Assembly: GCA_018842655.1 (NCBI GenBank)
Contig: JAGTWN010000008.1
Location: 1-64,000, forward strand
Length of the DNA stretch: 64,000 nucleotides
Origin: Candidatus Pantoea haifensis
GTDB lineage: Bacteria; Pseudomonadota; Gammaproteobacteria; Enterobacterales; Enterobacteriaceae
Direction of reading: 5' to 3'
The stretch's first letter is position 1; each line of letters begins with the position of its first letter. The notes under the pieces were generated by a model that did not search any database, was not told the DNA's origin, and saw nothing but the letters and a program-made list of their open reading frames with translations. Position numbers and translations under genes: made by a program. This document shows, in pieces, positions 28,437 through 38,725 of this stretch.

Positions 28437-29249
28437 ATGTCTATGCGGCAAATTAACCGACACCCTGAAAAAGGCGTGCGTCTGATGCTGGTGTTGCTGC
28501 CGTTCGTGCTTATCGTTGCGGCTTATTTTATGGGCTCGGCGATCAGACTGGAAAATAATCCTCAGGACAAATTGCTGCCAGGTCTGGCGCAAATGGTTGA
28601 GGCGATATCCCGGATGGCTTTCACGCCTGACAAACGGAGCGGAGAATACCTGCTGTGGATGGATACTGCCGTCAGCCTTGCCCGCCTGTTAACCGGCCTG
28701 GGTATTGCTGCCCTCCTGGGGCTGGTTTTTGGTATCGCGTCTGGCGTATTTCCAATGTGGCGCGCACCGCTGTCCACGTTTATGACGGTTTTGTCCATGG
28801 TTCCTCCTCTGGCCATATTGCCCGTACTGTTTATTGTGTTTGGGCTGGATGAGTTATCCAAAATCATGCTGATAGTGATTGGCGTTACGCCCATGCTGGC
28901 GCGGGATCTGGAGCATCGGGCACGAGAAATTCCGGCTGAAATTTTAATCAAAGCACAGACGCTGGGCGCGAACAGTTGGGTTGTAGTGGTACGGGTGGTA
29001 TTGCCACAGCTGCTTTCCCGGTTGATCACATCCCTGCGCCTGCTTCTTGGCTCAGCCTGGCTGTTTTTGATTTCAGCAGAAGCGATTTCTTCTACAGCAG
29101 GACTCGGCTATCGCATCTTTCTGGTTCGGCGTTATATGGCGATGGATGTCATTTTGCCCTATGTCTTCTGGATCACGCTGCTGGCCTGGTTGATGGATCT
29201 GGCGCTCCGCCATTTTCATCGCGTCTGTTTCCCTGGGCAGAAGGAGTGA
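28437..29249 (+). CDS. ABC transporter permease of the guanidine operon
   Basis: A 270-residue inner-membrane permease with about six hydrophobic segments and the BPD_transp_1 coupling loop AQTLGANSWVVVVRVVLPQL. It forms the membrane channel for the binding protein upstream and the ATPase 5 bases downstream. A second ATG (MRQINRHP) six bases into the frame could also be the start. Gene order (binding protein, permease, ATPase, two DUF1989 proteins, carboxylase) is that of carboxylase-linked guanidine loci. Confidence 0.9.
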   Translation: MSMRQINRHPEKGVRLMLVLLPFVLIVAAYFMGSAIRLENNPQDKLLPGLAQMVEAISRMAFTPDKRSGEYLLWMDTAVSLARLLTGLGIAALLGLVFGIASGVFPMWRAPLSTFMTVLSMVPPLAILPVLFIVFGLDELSKIMLIVIGVTPMLARDLEHRAREIPAEILIKAQTLGANSWVVVVRVVLPQLLSRLITSLRLLLGSAWLFLISAEAISSTAGLGYRIFLVRRYMAMDVILPYVFWITLLAWLMDLALRHFHRVCFPGQKE

Positions 29250-29253
29250 AATC

Positions 29254-30060
29254 GTGAGCTATCTTGAAATTAAGCATATCTGGCAGGAATACGGCGCGCA
29301 TGTGGTGCTGGAGAATCTGAACCTGCAGGTCAATGAAAGTGAATTTTGCACAATGGTGGGGGCGTCAGGCTGTGGCAAATCAACGTTTCTCCGCCTGCTT
29401 CTGGGCCAGGAGAAGCCCAGCCGCGGAACGATCAGCCTTGACGGCGCCATGCTGCCTGCTGAACCGGATGCCAGTCGAGGCGTGGTGTTTCAGCGTTATT
29501 CTGTCTTCCCTCATCTCAACGTACTGGACAACGTGACTGCCGGGCTGGAGTTTTCTTGTTCGCCCTTAACCGGCCGGCTATTCGGCAGGAATAAGAAAGC
29601 CGCACGCAGCAGGGCGGCCGAAATGCTGACGAAAGTCGGGTTGGACCACGCCTTCAAAAAATATCCTTCACAGCTTTCTGGCGGTATGCAGCAGCGCCTG
29701 GCTATTGCACAGGCCTTTATTATGCAGCCACGCATTTTATTGCTCGACGAACCCTTTGGTGCGCTTGATCCCGGCACACGTAAGGATATGCACCAGTTAT
29801 TACTTGAGCTATGGCGCGAAACAAAGCTGACCGTGTTTATGGTGACCCACGATCTTTCAGAAGGATTTCATCTGGGCACTCGCCTGTTGGTTTTTGACAA
29901 GGTGCGTATTGATCCTCATCAGCCCGAAGCCTATGGCGCTCGGGTCACTTATGACATTCCCCTGAATGAATCCCGGTTAAACAATAGGGTTAACCCTGTT
30001 GTGTCAGACGGGCTGCAGGAAGCAACACATTATCCACTGTTAAAAGAGATTATCTCATGA
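29254..30060 (+). CDS. ABC transporter ATP-binding protein of the guanidine operon
   Basis: A 268-residue ATPase with Walker A GASGCGKST, Q-loop VVFQRYSVFP, signature LSGGMQQRLAIA, Walker B ILLLDEPFGALD and the switch histidine in VTHDLSEGF. It energises uptake through the permease just upstream. A GTG start is used. It overlaps the next gene by 4 bases (ATGA), which supports a single transcript. Confidence 0.92.
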   Translation: MSYLEIKHIWQEYGAHVVLENLNLQVNESEFCTMVGASGCGKSTFLRLLLGQEKPSRGTISLDGAMLPAEPDASRGVVFQRYSVFPHLNVLDNVTAGLEFSCSPLTGRLFGRNKKAARSRAAEMLTKVGLDHAFKKYPSQLSGGMQQRLAIAQAFIMQPRILLLDEPFGALDPGTRKDMHQLLLELWRETKLTVFMVTHDLSEGFHLGTRLLVFDKVRIDPHQPEAYGARVTYDIPLNESRLNNRVNPVVSDGLQEATHYPLLKEIIS

Positions 30061-30782
30061 CCCAGTTACCGGAAGTTCAGGCCCTCCTCTGTGAAGAAAC
30101 CGTCCCCGGTGGAGGTCATACATCCTTTGTGCTCAAGCGTGGGCAGGTATTGCGTTTCACAGACATCCTGGGCGGAGCCAACATAAGCCTGATGCTGTTT
30201 AATGCGCATGAAAAAAGCGAGCGTCTGAATTTGCCAGACACGTTAAAAGGGCAACATACGGCCAAACTGACGGTGGGACACTGCCTTTACTCTGATATGG
30301 GACGTGTACTGGCGGCCATCGTCGCTGACACCTGCGGCTGGCATGACAGCTTTGGTGGTGTGCTGAATGCCAGCGAAACCGCGGAAAAATATGGGCAGGG
30401 GCGTTATCAGGAATTACGCAACGGGTTTCACCGCAATGGCACGGATAATCTGCTGGTGGAGATGGGCAAGTGGAACCTGAGTATTGAGGATTTATTGATG
30501 GTGCTTAACCTGTTCAGCAAAGTGACGGTAGACAGCGACGGCAACTTCAGTTTTCACGCAGGCCATGCAAAATCAGGGGATTATGTGGAGTTTTATGCCC
30601 CGATGGATGTGCTGGTCGTGCTCACCGCGATACAACATCCCATGGATCCTAACCCGGAGTATGCTCCCCGACCGGTTCAGCTTACCTGGCGTACGGCGAA
30701 TGAAGACGAACTTCTGATTTGCAAAACATCACGCCCGGAAAATCTGCGTGCTTTTCAGAATACCGAACGACTTTATATTTAA
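30057..30782 (+). CDS. DUF1989 protein, urea-carboxylase-associated type 2 (carboxyguanidine deiminase subunit candidate)
   Basis: A 241-residue DUF1989 protein. Its conserved metal/ligand-binding region reads VADTCGWHDSFGG with further matches at GQGRYQELRNGFHRNGTDNLL. In guanidine degraders the paired DUF1989 proteins (CgdA/CgdB) convert carboxyguanidine to allophanate and ammonia. The placement between transporter and carboxylase under guanidine riboswitches supports that role; it rests on family knowledge and context. Confidence 0.8.
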   Translation: MTQLPEVQALLCEETVPGGGHTSFVLKRGQVLRFTDILGGANISLMLFNAHEKSERLNLPDTLKGQHTAKLTVGHCLYSDMGRVLAAIVADTCGWHDSFGGVLNASETAEKYGQGRYQELRNGFHRNGTDNLLVEMGKWNLSIEDLLMVLNLFSKVTVDSDGNFSFHAGHAKSGDYVEFYAPMDVLVVLTAIQHPMDPNPEYAPRPVQLTWRTANEDELLICKTSRPENLRAFQNTERLYI

Positions 30783-30793
30783 GGAAAAAGGCA

Positions 30794-31428
30794 ATGACGT
30801 TTATTACCAGTAACAAACGCGCCAGTGAAGCTGCATTTCGTCACACTATTCCAGCTGGCGAGCCTTATTTATTTGAAGTCAAACGTGGCCAGACCTTACG
30901 GCTACACGATCTGGAGGGCAACCAGGCGGTTGATACCCTTTTTACAGCGCAGCAGATCCGCGTGAACGCTATGACGCCCAGCGTACGTTACGTCGTCAGA
31001 ATAATGCTTATCTGACCTGTGGCAGCGTGCTCTATTCCAGTTTCGGTAATCCCCTGATGACTATCGTCGCGGATACCTGCGGGCGGCATGACACCCTGGG
31101 CGGAGCCTGTGCCCAGGAAAGCAATACCGTACGCTATGCGGCGGATAAGCGTTATATGCACAGTTGCAGGGATAATTTTCTTTGTGCATGTCTGCATGAT
31201 GGCCGCCTGGATAAAGGCAATATCGCCGCCAATGTGAATTTTTTCATGAATGTTCCTGTTACGCCTGAGGGCGGGCTGACGTTTGAAGACGGAATTTCTG
31301 CGGCCGGAAAGTACGTAGAACTCCTCGCCGAGTGTGACGTCATCGTTCTGATATCAAACTGTCCGCAACTCAACAATCCCTGCAATGGATGGAATCCTAC
31401 GGCGGCGGAGGTACTGGTATGGAATTAA
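30794..31428 (+). CDS. DUF1989 protein, urea-carboxylase-associated type 1 (carboxyguanidine deiminase subunit candidate), frameshifted
   Basis: The partner DUF1989 protein, 211 residues once repaired. One T is missing from the run at 30939-30943: with six T the text runs [21 protein letters not shown], the family's core, into [15 protein letters not shown]. The second motif [19 protein letters not shown] has the conserved Cys and His. The ATG follows AAGGAAAAAGGC, 11 bases after the type 2 gene. The two are expected to form a heteromeric deiminase acting on carboxyguanidine. Confidence 0.8.
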
Positions 31429-31592
31429 TCAACGGCAAAGCGCGCGCCGATAAAAGAGCCCGCTTCTGGCACAGGTTAAAAAGAGTGTGCGTTGAAATAC
31501 TGGAGATGCGAGTAAACCACTATTCACAATTTTTAGGTCGTGACGACGCTTCAGCAAAGCGCAAACACTGAACTTATTCCAGGCCTGATTTC

Positions 31593-31639
31593 CCCATGGA
31601 CGACCATGGGCGGCCCTGATCCTGGCGGGACGACCCGCC
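31593..31639 (+). ncRNA. Guanidine-II riboswitch (mini-ykkC)
   Basis: Two perfect hairpins with the class-defining ACGA tetraloop: CCCATGG-ACGA-CCATGGG (31593-31610) and GGCGGG-ACGA-CCCGCC (31624-31639), joined by 13 bases. The second stem ends 18 bases before the carboxylase ATG, next to the GTGAG ribosome binding site. In this class guanidine-bound loops pair with each other and free the ribosome binding site. A second, translational guanidine switch inside an operon already led by class I is unusual. Confidence 0.9.
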
Positions 31640-31657
31640 TCTGTGTGAGTCTGTAGC

Positions 31658-34600
31658 ATGTTTACAAAACTTCTGATCGCTAACCGTGGCGCAATTGCCT
31701 GCCGTATTCTTCGCACCCTGCGTGATATGAATGTAAAAAGTGTGGCGCTGTTTTCTGATGCGGATGCCAGCAGCCTGCATATTCAGGCCGCAGACGAGAG
31801 CGTGAGTTTAGGGGAAGGGCCTGCTGCACAAACCTATCTTGATATTCATAAAGTTATTGAGGCAGCCCGCAAAAGCGAAGCGCAGGCCATCCATCCGGGA
31901 TACGGTTTTTTATCAGAAAACGCTAATTTTGCAGAGGCGTGTGAAGCCGAAGGCATTGCTTTTGTCGGACCGACGCCAGAACAACTACGCGTGTTCGGTT
32001 TAAAGCATACCGCACGCGCCCTGGCTCAGGAAAACAGCATTCCTGTGCTGCCGGGTACCGCGTTACTGGAAAGCATTGAAGACGCTTTACGCGCCGCAAG
32101 TGAAACAGGCTATCCGGTCATGCTAAAGAGTACCGCCGGAGGCGGGGGATTGGCATGCGTGTCTGTTATACCGCTGATGAACTGGCGGAGGCTTTTGATG
32201 CCGTTAAACGGTTAGGACAGAATAATTTCAGTGACGCCGGTGTTTTCATCGAAAAATACATCGAACGTGCTCGTCACCTTGAAGTGCAGCTATTCGGCGA
32301 CGGGCGGGGTGAGGTTATCGCACTGGGCGTGCGGGACTGCTCTGTACAGCGACGCAATCAGAAAGTTATTGAAGAGACCCCTGCGCCTAATCTGCCGCAG
32401 GGTATGGCTGAGGCGCTATGCTCTGCCGCTATTCAACTGGCGAAAGCAGTGAATTATCGCAGCGCCGGAACGGTAGAGTTTGTCTATGACAGCCAGACTG
32501 AACGGTTCTATTTTTAGAAGTTAATACCCGCCTGCAAGTAGAACACGGCGTTACAGAACAGGTGTGGGGCGTGGATCTGGTTCGCTGGATGGTCATGCTG
32601 GCAGCCGGAGAACTGTCTCCGCTGCATGAAATCGCAGCGTCACTTGTGCCGCAGGGGCATGCTATTCAGGCACGTATCTATGCTGAAGATCCAGGACGAC
32701 ACTTCCAGCCCTCGCCAGGCCTGCTGACGGATGTTTTTTCCCCGCAGCCGACGGTAAAGCTGTGCGCATTGATACCTGGGTTGAATCTGGCTGCGAAGTG
32801 CCGCCTTTCTTCGATCCGCTGTTGGCTAAGGTTATTACCTGCTGCGATACGCGTGACGACGCGGTCATGAAACTGGACAGCGTGTTGCAGGCTACGCGCT
32901 TGTATGGTGTGGAAACAAATCGTCAGTACTTACAACAGATTCTCACTTATCCACCGTTTGCCAGCGGTTTTCCCTGGACCCGTTGCCTGGAGGGCCTGGC
33001 TTATAACGTGCCGACAGTGGAGGTATTGAGTGCAGGAACACAAACGACGGTTCAGGATTTTCCCGGTCGACAGGGCTACTGGGCCGTTGGTGTTCCACCT
33101 TCAGGAGCCATGGACGCTCATGCTTTGCGTCTCGGAAATCGCCTGCTGGGTAATGACAGTCGCGCGGCGGCGCTGGAAATCACCATGACCGGACCAGCGT
33201 TGCGCTTCAATACCGACGCGGTGGCCGTTGTCACGGGTGCCGCTGTTTCTGTTGAGCTTGATGGTAACGCGCAGGCGATGAATCAGACATTTTTAATTTC
33301 GGCGGGAATGATCCTCAAAACAGGTGATATCACAGGACCCGGCGCACGTAGTTACCTTTGCTTACGCGGGGGAATTTCCGTACCTGAATATCTGGGCAGT
33401 AAAAGTACGTTTACGCTTGGGCAGTTTGGTGGTCATGGCGGCAGAGCGTTAAGGGCTGGCGATATATTGCATCTGCATCCCCTGACGGATCGCCAGGCTG
33501 GTGAACATCTGCCTGATGGATTGCAGCAGGCATTGCCAGATGTCAGGGTATTGCGAGTTATTTACGGGCCGCACGGCGCGCCAGAGTATTTTACGCCTGC
33601 CTATATGGAACGCTTCTTTGCAACGGAATGGGAAGTGCATTTTAACTCCAGTCGTACCGGTGTTCGCCTTATTGGACCCAAACCTGAATGGGTAAGAGAA
33701 AGTGGAGGAGAGGCCGGGCTGCATCCTTCGAACATACATGATAATCCTTATGCCATTGGTGCTGTCGACTTCACGGGTGATATGCCGGTTATTCTGGGAC
33801 CGGACGGGCCGAGTCTGGGCGGTTTCGTTTGCCCGGTTACGGTGATTGAGGCTGATCTCTGTCAGCTCGGCCAGTTAAAAGCCGGCGATCGCTTACGTTT
33901 TGTGCCGGTCGATGTCGCTGTCGCACGGCATTTAATGCAAGATCGGGAAAAAGAACTGAAGGCATTGCAGCCAGTGAGATCGGTATTTGAGCCAGCTGCA
34001 ATCTCTTCTCCCGTCGTGCTGGACAGAGGAACAGCGGACAAACGACTGGTCGCCCGTCTTGCGGGAGACACACATCTGTTGCTGGAAATCGGCGCGCCCG
34101 AACTCAATCTGGTTTTACGTTTTCGTGGACATGCGCTGATGCAGGCATTAGCCGCGAAAGCGCACCCTGCCATTATTGATCTGACGCCAGGCATTCGTTC
34201 ATTACAAATCCATTATCAGCCTGAAGCGTTGCCGCTGCACACCCTGCTGCCAGTGATTGAATCACTCTGGGATGAGGTTTGTGCGCAGGAGGATTTGCGG
34301 GTTTCATCCAGAATCGTTTATCTGCCCTTATCCTGGGATGATCCAGCCTGTCAGTTAGCGATTGATAAATATATGACCACCGTACGCCGCGATGCGCCAT
34401 GGTGTCCGAGTAATCTGGAATTCATTCGACGTATTAACGACCTGCCTGATATTGACGAAGTTTACCGCACGGTTTTTGCCGCCAGTTATCTGGTCGTGGG
34501 ATTAGGTGATGTTTATCTTGGCGCACCGGTTGCCACGCCGCTCGATCCCCGTCACCGACTGGTCACCACTAAATACAATCCAGCACGCACCTGGACGGCA

Positions 34601-35275
34601 GAAAATTCGGTGGGTATCGGAGGAGCCTATTTATGCGTATATGGCATGGAAGGGCCAGGAGGCTATCAGTTTGTTGGACGAACGTTACAAATGTGGAATC
34701 GCTATCGCAATGTGGCTGATTTCGGAGGTAAGCCGTGGTTGTTGCGTTTCTTCGACCAGATCAGATTCTATCCCGTTTCAGCGGACGAACTGACCACCCT
34801 GCGCCGAGATTTTCCCCTGGGACGCTACCCGTTACGTATTGAGCACACTGAACTGGCACTGGCTGATTATCAGCGTTTTCTCGAAAAAGAAGCGCAGACG
34901 ATTGCTGATTTTCGTTCACATCAGCAGTCAGCCTTCAATGCAGAACGGGAACGCTGGATCGCTTCAGGACAAGCACACTTTGACAGTCAGGAAGAGGGCA
35001 CCGGATTACCCGAAGAGAGCCGGCTACAACCTGGTGAACTTGGCATTGAAAGCACGATTGCTGGCAATCTCTGGCAGTTAAAAACGCAGCCCGGCGAAAG
35101 GGTAAAAAAAGGCGATGTTCTGGCAATTATTGAAGCCATGAAGATGGAAATACCGCTGCTCGCTCCCTGCGACGGGGTCATTGCTGAGGTCAGAGCGCAG
35201 CCGGGTAATACGCTGCGCGCCGGACAATGTGTGGTGGTGATGAACAAGGTTTCATCGAGGGAAGCCGTTAAGTAA
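31658..35275 (+). CDS. Biotin-dependent guanidine (urea-type) carboxylase, frameshifted
   Basis: A multidomain carboxylase of about 1206 residues once repaired. Order: biotin carboxylase (1-450; [46 protein letters not shown]), AHS1/AHS2 carboxyltransferase-like modules (about 465-1020; [19 protein letters not shown]), and a C-terminal biotinyl domain with EAMKMEIP. Three bases are missing: G at 32144-32148, T at 32511-32515 and G at 32750. The domain set equals urea carboxylase, but both riboswitches and the paired DUF1989 proteins mark it as a guanidine carboxylase. No allophanate hydrolase follows. Confidence 0.88.
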
Positions 35276-35299
35276 TTACGGGCTGCTATTGTGGTTTTC

Positions 35300-35337
35300 A
35301 AAGGGCTTTTGTTTATAAAGCCCTTTATAGTGATTTT
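35300..35337 (+). terminator. Intrinsic terminator of the guanidine operon
   Basis: A 10-bp stem AAAGGGCTTT/AAAGCCCTTT at 35300-35309 and 35317-35326, with a T-run at 35333-35338, starts 25 bases after the carboxylase stop. It may also work leftward for the convergent ylaC-like gene. Confidence 0.75.
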
Positions 35338-35363
35338 TTCACGCGCGTAACTCAAAGGAAATA

Positions 35364-35825
35364 TCAGCTTCTGAGCCTGTAAATATCCGCGAAATATAAA
35401 TAACCTTTTTTATCGTATTGTAGTTTAAGCCGTGCTTTTTCAGCATCCGTCAAGACATGTCCAGCGAACAGTTTTTCGATGAACGCTTCACGCACATGCA
35501 CTTCCATGTACCAGTCGCCTGTATAGCAGTTTTTCCAGGCACCTTTGTCAATATCATTAACTTTGTAAGAAGGATTAATATGGAAAAAGAAAAAGAAATT
35601 ACAAACAGCAAAGATAGCGCAGCATACAATGTATTCAGTTTTTCCAAATGAATCCGAATACATTAGAAGGCCCATGGTTAAAACGAACAGGAAACACATT
35701 AAACCATACAGCCCCGGATATTGCCTGATGAAAGAGATATCAAAATAAGGCCGGTCATTGCGATTTTCTTCTGTGTTTATTTTGTTTAACTCTTCCTGCA
35801 AAAGCGTATTAAGTTCATTTTTCAT
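35364..35825 (-). CDS. ylaC: YlaC-family inner membrane protein
   Basis: A 153-residue protein with the YlaC pattern: a charged N-terminus, the block RPYFDISFIRQYPGLYGLM, two adjacent membrane helices (about residues 42-58 and 66-82) and a C-terminal region KNCYTGDWYMEVHVREAF. YlaC function is unknown. It stands alone, convergent with the guanidine operon. The start ATG at 35825 opens MKNELNTLLQEEL. Confidence 0.75.
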   Translation of the reverse strand: MKNELNTLLQEELNKINTEENRNDRPYFDISFIRQYPGLYGLMCFLFVLTMGLLMYSDSFGKTEYIVCCAIFAVCNFFFFFHINPSYKVNDIDKGAWKNCYTGDWYMEVHVREAFIEKLFAGHVLTDAEKARLKLQYDKKGYLYFADIYRLRS

Positions 35826-35946
35826 TGCTTAAACCTTATCGGCATGTTCATATTTAAAATATATTTATCAGTAATTTGCGCAAAGCCCGGCGTGAAGCGG
35901 CGACATGCGCTATGTCAGGAAGTTTATTGGAAAAATCATGTTCATT

Positions 35947-37349
35947 TTAAATGGCCATACTGGAAAAATGGAAAGGATCCGAAAGCATTTCGGCCAGGGT
36001 TTTCAGGTTGTCTTCACATTGCTGGCGTGTTTTAGCGCCTCCAAGACATAAACGCAGTGCTTCAGGCGGATTATTATCCGTACAAAAAGCCACACCTGAA
36101 ACCACGCTGATCCCTTGCTCGCGTAATTTAGCGGCGACATCTGAAGAGTTGGAATTAAGCATTTTCGGAAGAGGAAGCCATAAATGGTAGCCATTCATGT
36201 CGGCACGAAAATCCAGTCCCGCAAGATAAACAGAAGCCATTTTTTGGCGCACTTTCGCTTCCTGACGTATCGCCGCTAACATACGATCGGCGGTACCGTC
36301 ACTAATCCACTGGCGTGCCAGCGCATTTGTCACTGGACTCGACATCACCGTTAAGGCCCGCAAGACGCCGGAAAGCAACTGTGTCGATTGCTTATCAGGT
36401 CCTTTCAGGAATGCAATGCGTAATCCGGGACCAAAACATTTAGACATGCCCGTGATATACCATGTTAATTCGGGGATCAGCTCTGCAAATGCTGGGATGT
36501 GGACTTCCGTCAACGCGGCATAGGCGTCGTCCTCAATAACTGAAATAGTGTAACGTCGACAGATTTCAGCAAGAGAATGTCTTCGCTGAAGAGGAACCGT
36601 TAATGTTGTAGGATTCTGAAGCACCGGGTTGATATAAAGCGCACTGATCCCGCCCGATTTGCACAGTTCTTCAAAAGCGCAAGGGAGGGGCCTTCATCAT
36701 CACAGGCTACGGTTTTGAGTTTGACGTTGAGCTGACTTGCAATCGCTTTTATGCCGGGATAAACCAGGTTGCTGACACACACAGCGCCACGCTTACGATT
36801 AATCAGCGTGAGCAGTGCCACCAGCGCACTGTGAATACCGGGGCAAACCAGTATTTCCGCTTCATTTTTAACCTTTAGCTTATGGCCTGTCCAGTGCATG
36901 GCGACGGCTTTATCTTCAGCCGTACCGCCAAAATCCTGATAACGCATCAGGCTCAGCATATCGCTGCTACTGAACAGATTCATTGCGCCATTGCGTATCG
37001 CCTCTTCAACCGCGGGGCCTTCTGGCTCTACAGGCGCATTCATCGTCATTTCGTAACTGCTGACGGCTATCACGGACGTGCCTGAAGCTTTACTGCGAAT
37101 AAAACTTCCTAAGCCAGGGCGGGAATCAATCAGTCCTCTGCGGCGCGCCTCTGCATAGCCGCGCGTCACGGTTGTATAATTCAGGCCCAGCGTAAGCGCC
37201 ATTTCGCGTATCGGAGGCAGCCGGTAGCGGGACTGTAAATCGCCACTGTTAATACCCTCCGCAATAAAATCTGCAATGAGCAAATAAGCCGGGCGCTGAG
37301 ACTGTTGCTGTAACTGTGTTGCCCAGCGAGTAAAAAGTGAGGTAACCAT
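35947..37349 (-). CDS. MocR-type regulator (GntR winged helix plus PLP aminotransferase domain), frameshifted
   Basis: A 467-residue fused regulator once repaired. The N-terminus has a GntR winged helix (RLPPIREMALTLGLNYTTVTRGYAEARRRGLI, about residues 35-80); the rest is a class I aminotransferase fold with the PLP lysine in GMSKCFGPGLRIAF. One C is missing (G-run 36687-36690 on the plus strand) between CDDEGP and LPCAFEELCKSGG. An ATG at 37388 would add 13 residues. MocR proteins sense PLP or amino acids and control neighbouring genes; no obvious divergent target lies within 400 bases. Confidence 0.82.
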
Positions 37350-37388
37350 CTTTCCGCTCGTGTGAATAGTGAGTGCAGGCGTATACAT

Positions 37389-37798
37389 ACCATAAAGAAA
37401 ATCAATATAAAACTTGATTGCATCATTGATTGCATCTGGAAGCGATCATGTAAAGGAGCGTATAACAGGGAAGAGAGGGGTTGATGACGCTTAATTAGAT
37501 GAATAGAAAGTATTTATCAGGTGTTTATATTTTTTTACAGGGATGATTGGGGGACATAAATCAGGCAGGTGAACGGATACTTGATTGCATCAATGGTGGG
37601 CTGGGCTACTGCTGTGTCTCGGATATTTTAAACGTGGCAAATGCCGCTTACACATCCTGCCCGGACGCCCGATGCAAACTCTCTTCGGATACCTGTTCAG
37701 TGAACGGCAAAGAGGCAGGGGCAGGTCAGAAGATGCAATGCCCGGCATTAAACCGGACGAGTGAGAACGACGCTGGTGTCATCTCTTGCTGCGTCGTC
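37389..37798. other. Intergenic region, no convincing gene
   Basis: A 103-codon plus-strand frame at 37547-37858 is cysteine-rich but ends inside the neighbouring SDR gene and has no family likeness. Nothing else is seen. Confidence 0.4.
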
Positions 37799-38596
37799 TT
37801 ATTTTTTACTGGCGGAGCCTGGTTCGGAAAGGATGCGATGGCGCTGTGCTTTCTGTGATTCACTCTGTATCCGGTTAAGCACATCACCCTCATATTCTGT
37901 TGCTTCATCACCATAAACATATTCATGACCGCTCATCAGCGCATACCAGGCGCGCTCAGCGACCTCTTCCGGTTTCGTGGGCTGTGAGGCCCCGACGCGC
38001 GTGTCTGACTGACCGGCATTTTTGAAGAAGTTTGTCTCAGTGGCTCCCGGCATTAACAGCGTCATATTAAGATTGCTGCCTTTCAGTTCGTTCCGGATGG
38101 CCCAGAAGAAGGAGTTAACGAAGGCTTTGGATGCGCCATAGACAGCCTCAAATGGAATCGGTGCAGTTCCCGAGACAGAAGAGGTCATCAGCACGTGACC
38201 ACCGCCGCGTTTGATCATATCTGGCAGGAAAATTTTTGATATATGGACATAAGATTCAACATTAAGACGGATCAGCTGCAACTCTTTATCCAGCGCCGTT
38301 CCGTCAATAAATGGTCCCCCCAGCCCCTGTCCCGCATTGATAATCAACGCATCAATGTCATAACCAGCAGCATCGACTGTCTTTTTAATCTGTTGAATTT
38401 CATTATATTCACTGAGATCGGCTGAAAGGGGATAAACGTTGCCACCGCTTTTACGCAGCTCATCGCAGGCAGCATTCAGCTTTTGTTCATCTCGGGCAAT
38501 CGCAATAACGTCATAATCATTTTTGGCAAACAGCTTTGCAATTTCAAACCCAATTCCGTTTGAAGCCCCGGTAATTAAAGCGATTTTTCTGCTCAT
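37799..38596 (-). CDS. Short-chain dehydrogenase/reductase
   Basis: A 265-residue classical SDR: cofactor motif TGASNGIG near the N-terminus, NAG in LIINAGQGLGG, catalytic Ser in MTSSVSGTAPIPFE and the YGASK active-site pair. Acidic residues after strand 2 are lacking, so NADPH is possible. The ATG at 38596 has AGGAAAAG before it. The substrate is unknown. It lies downstream of pckA but is separated by a terminator. Confidence 0.88.
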   Translation of the reverse strand: MSRKIALITGASNGIGFEIAKLFAKNDYDVIAIARDEQKLNAACDELRKSGGNVYPLSADLSEYNEIQQIKKTVDAAGYDIDALIINAGQGLGGPFIDGTALDKELQLIRLNVESYVHISKIFLPDMIKRGGGHVLMTSSVSGTAPIPFEAVYGASKAFVNSFFWAIRNELKGSNLNMTLLMPGATETNFFKNAGQSDTRVGASQPTKPEEVAERAWYALMSGHEYVYGDEATEYEGDVLNRIQSESQKAQRHRILSEPGSASKK

Positions 38597-38692
38597 TAAT
38601 CTTTTCCTGTGAAGTTGGTCTCCTTTTAACCGTAGCACGTCACATTATTACTGGCGGTGATGAATGGGCCAGAATCACTGGCTGTGGAAAAA

Positions 38693-38709
38693 GCCGCCCT
38701 GCGGGCGGC
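38693..38709 (-). terminator. Intrinsic terminator of pckA
   Basis: A 7-bp GC-rich stem GCCGCCC/GGGCGGC with a three-base loop, followed on the minus strand by TTTTT, sits just past the repaired pckA stop at 38726. Confidence 0.85.
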
Positions 38710-38725
38710 ATGAGCGTAACGGGCA

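Noticed and set aside
31389-31571. 60-codon frame between the DUF1989 gene and the guanidine-II element
   Set aside because: It is the out-of-frame end of the DUF1989 gene running into leader sequence; no motif and no ribosome binding site.
37547-37858. 103-codon cysteine-rich frame
   Set aside because: It ends inside the opposing SDR gene and has no recognisable motif; composition fits a shadow frame.
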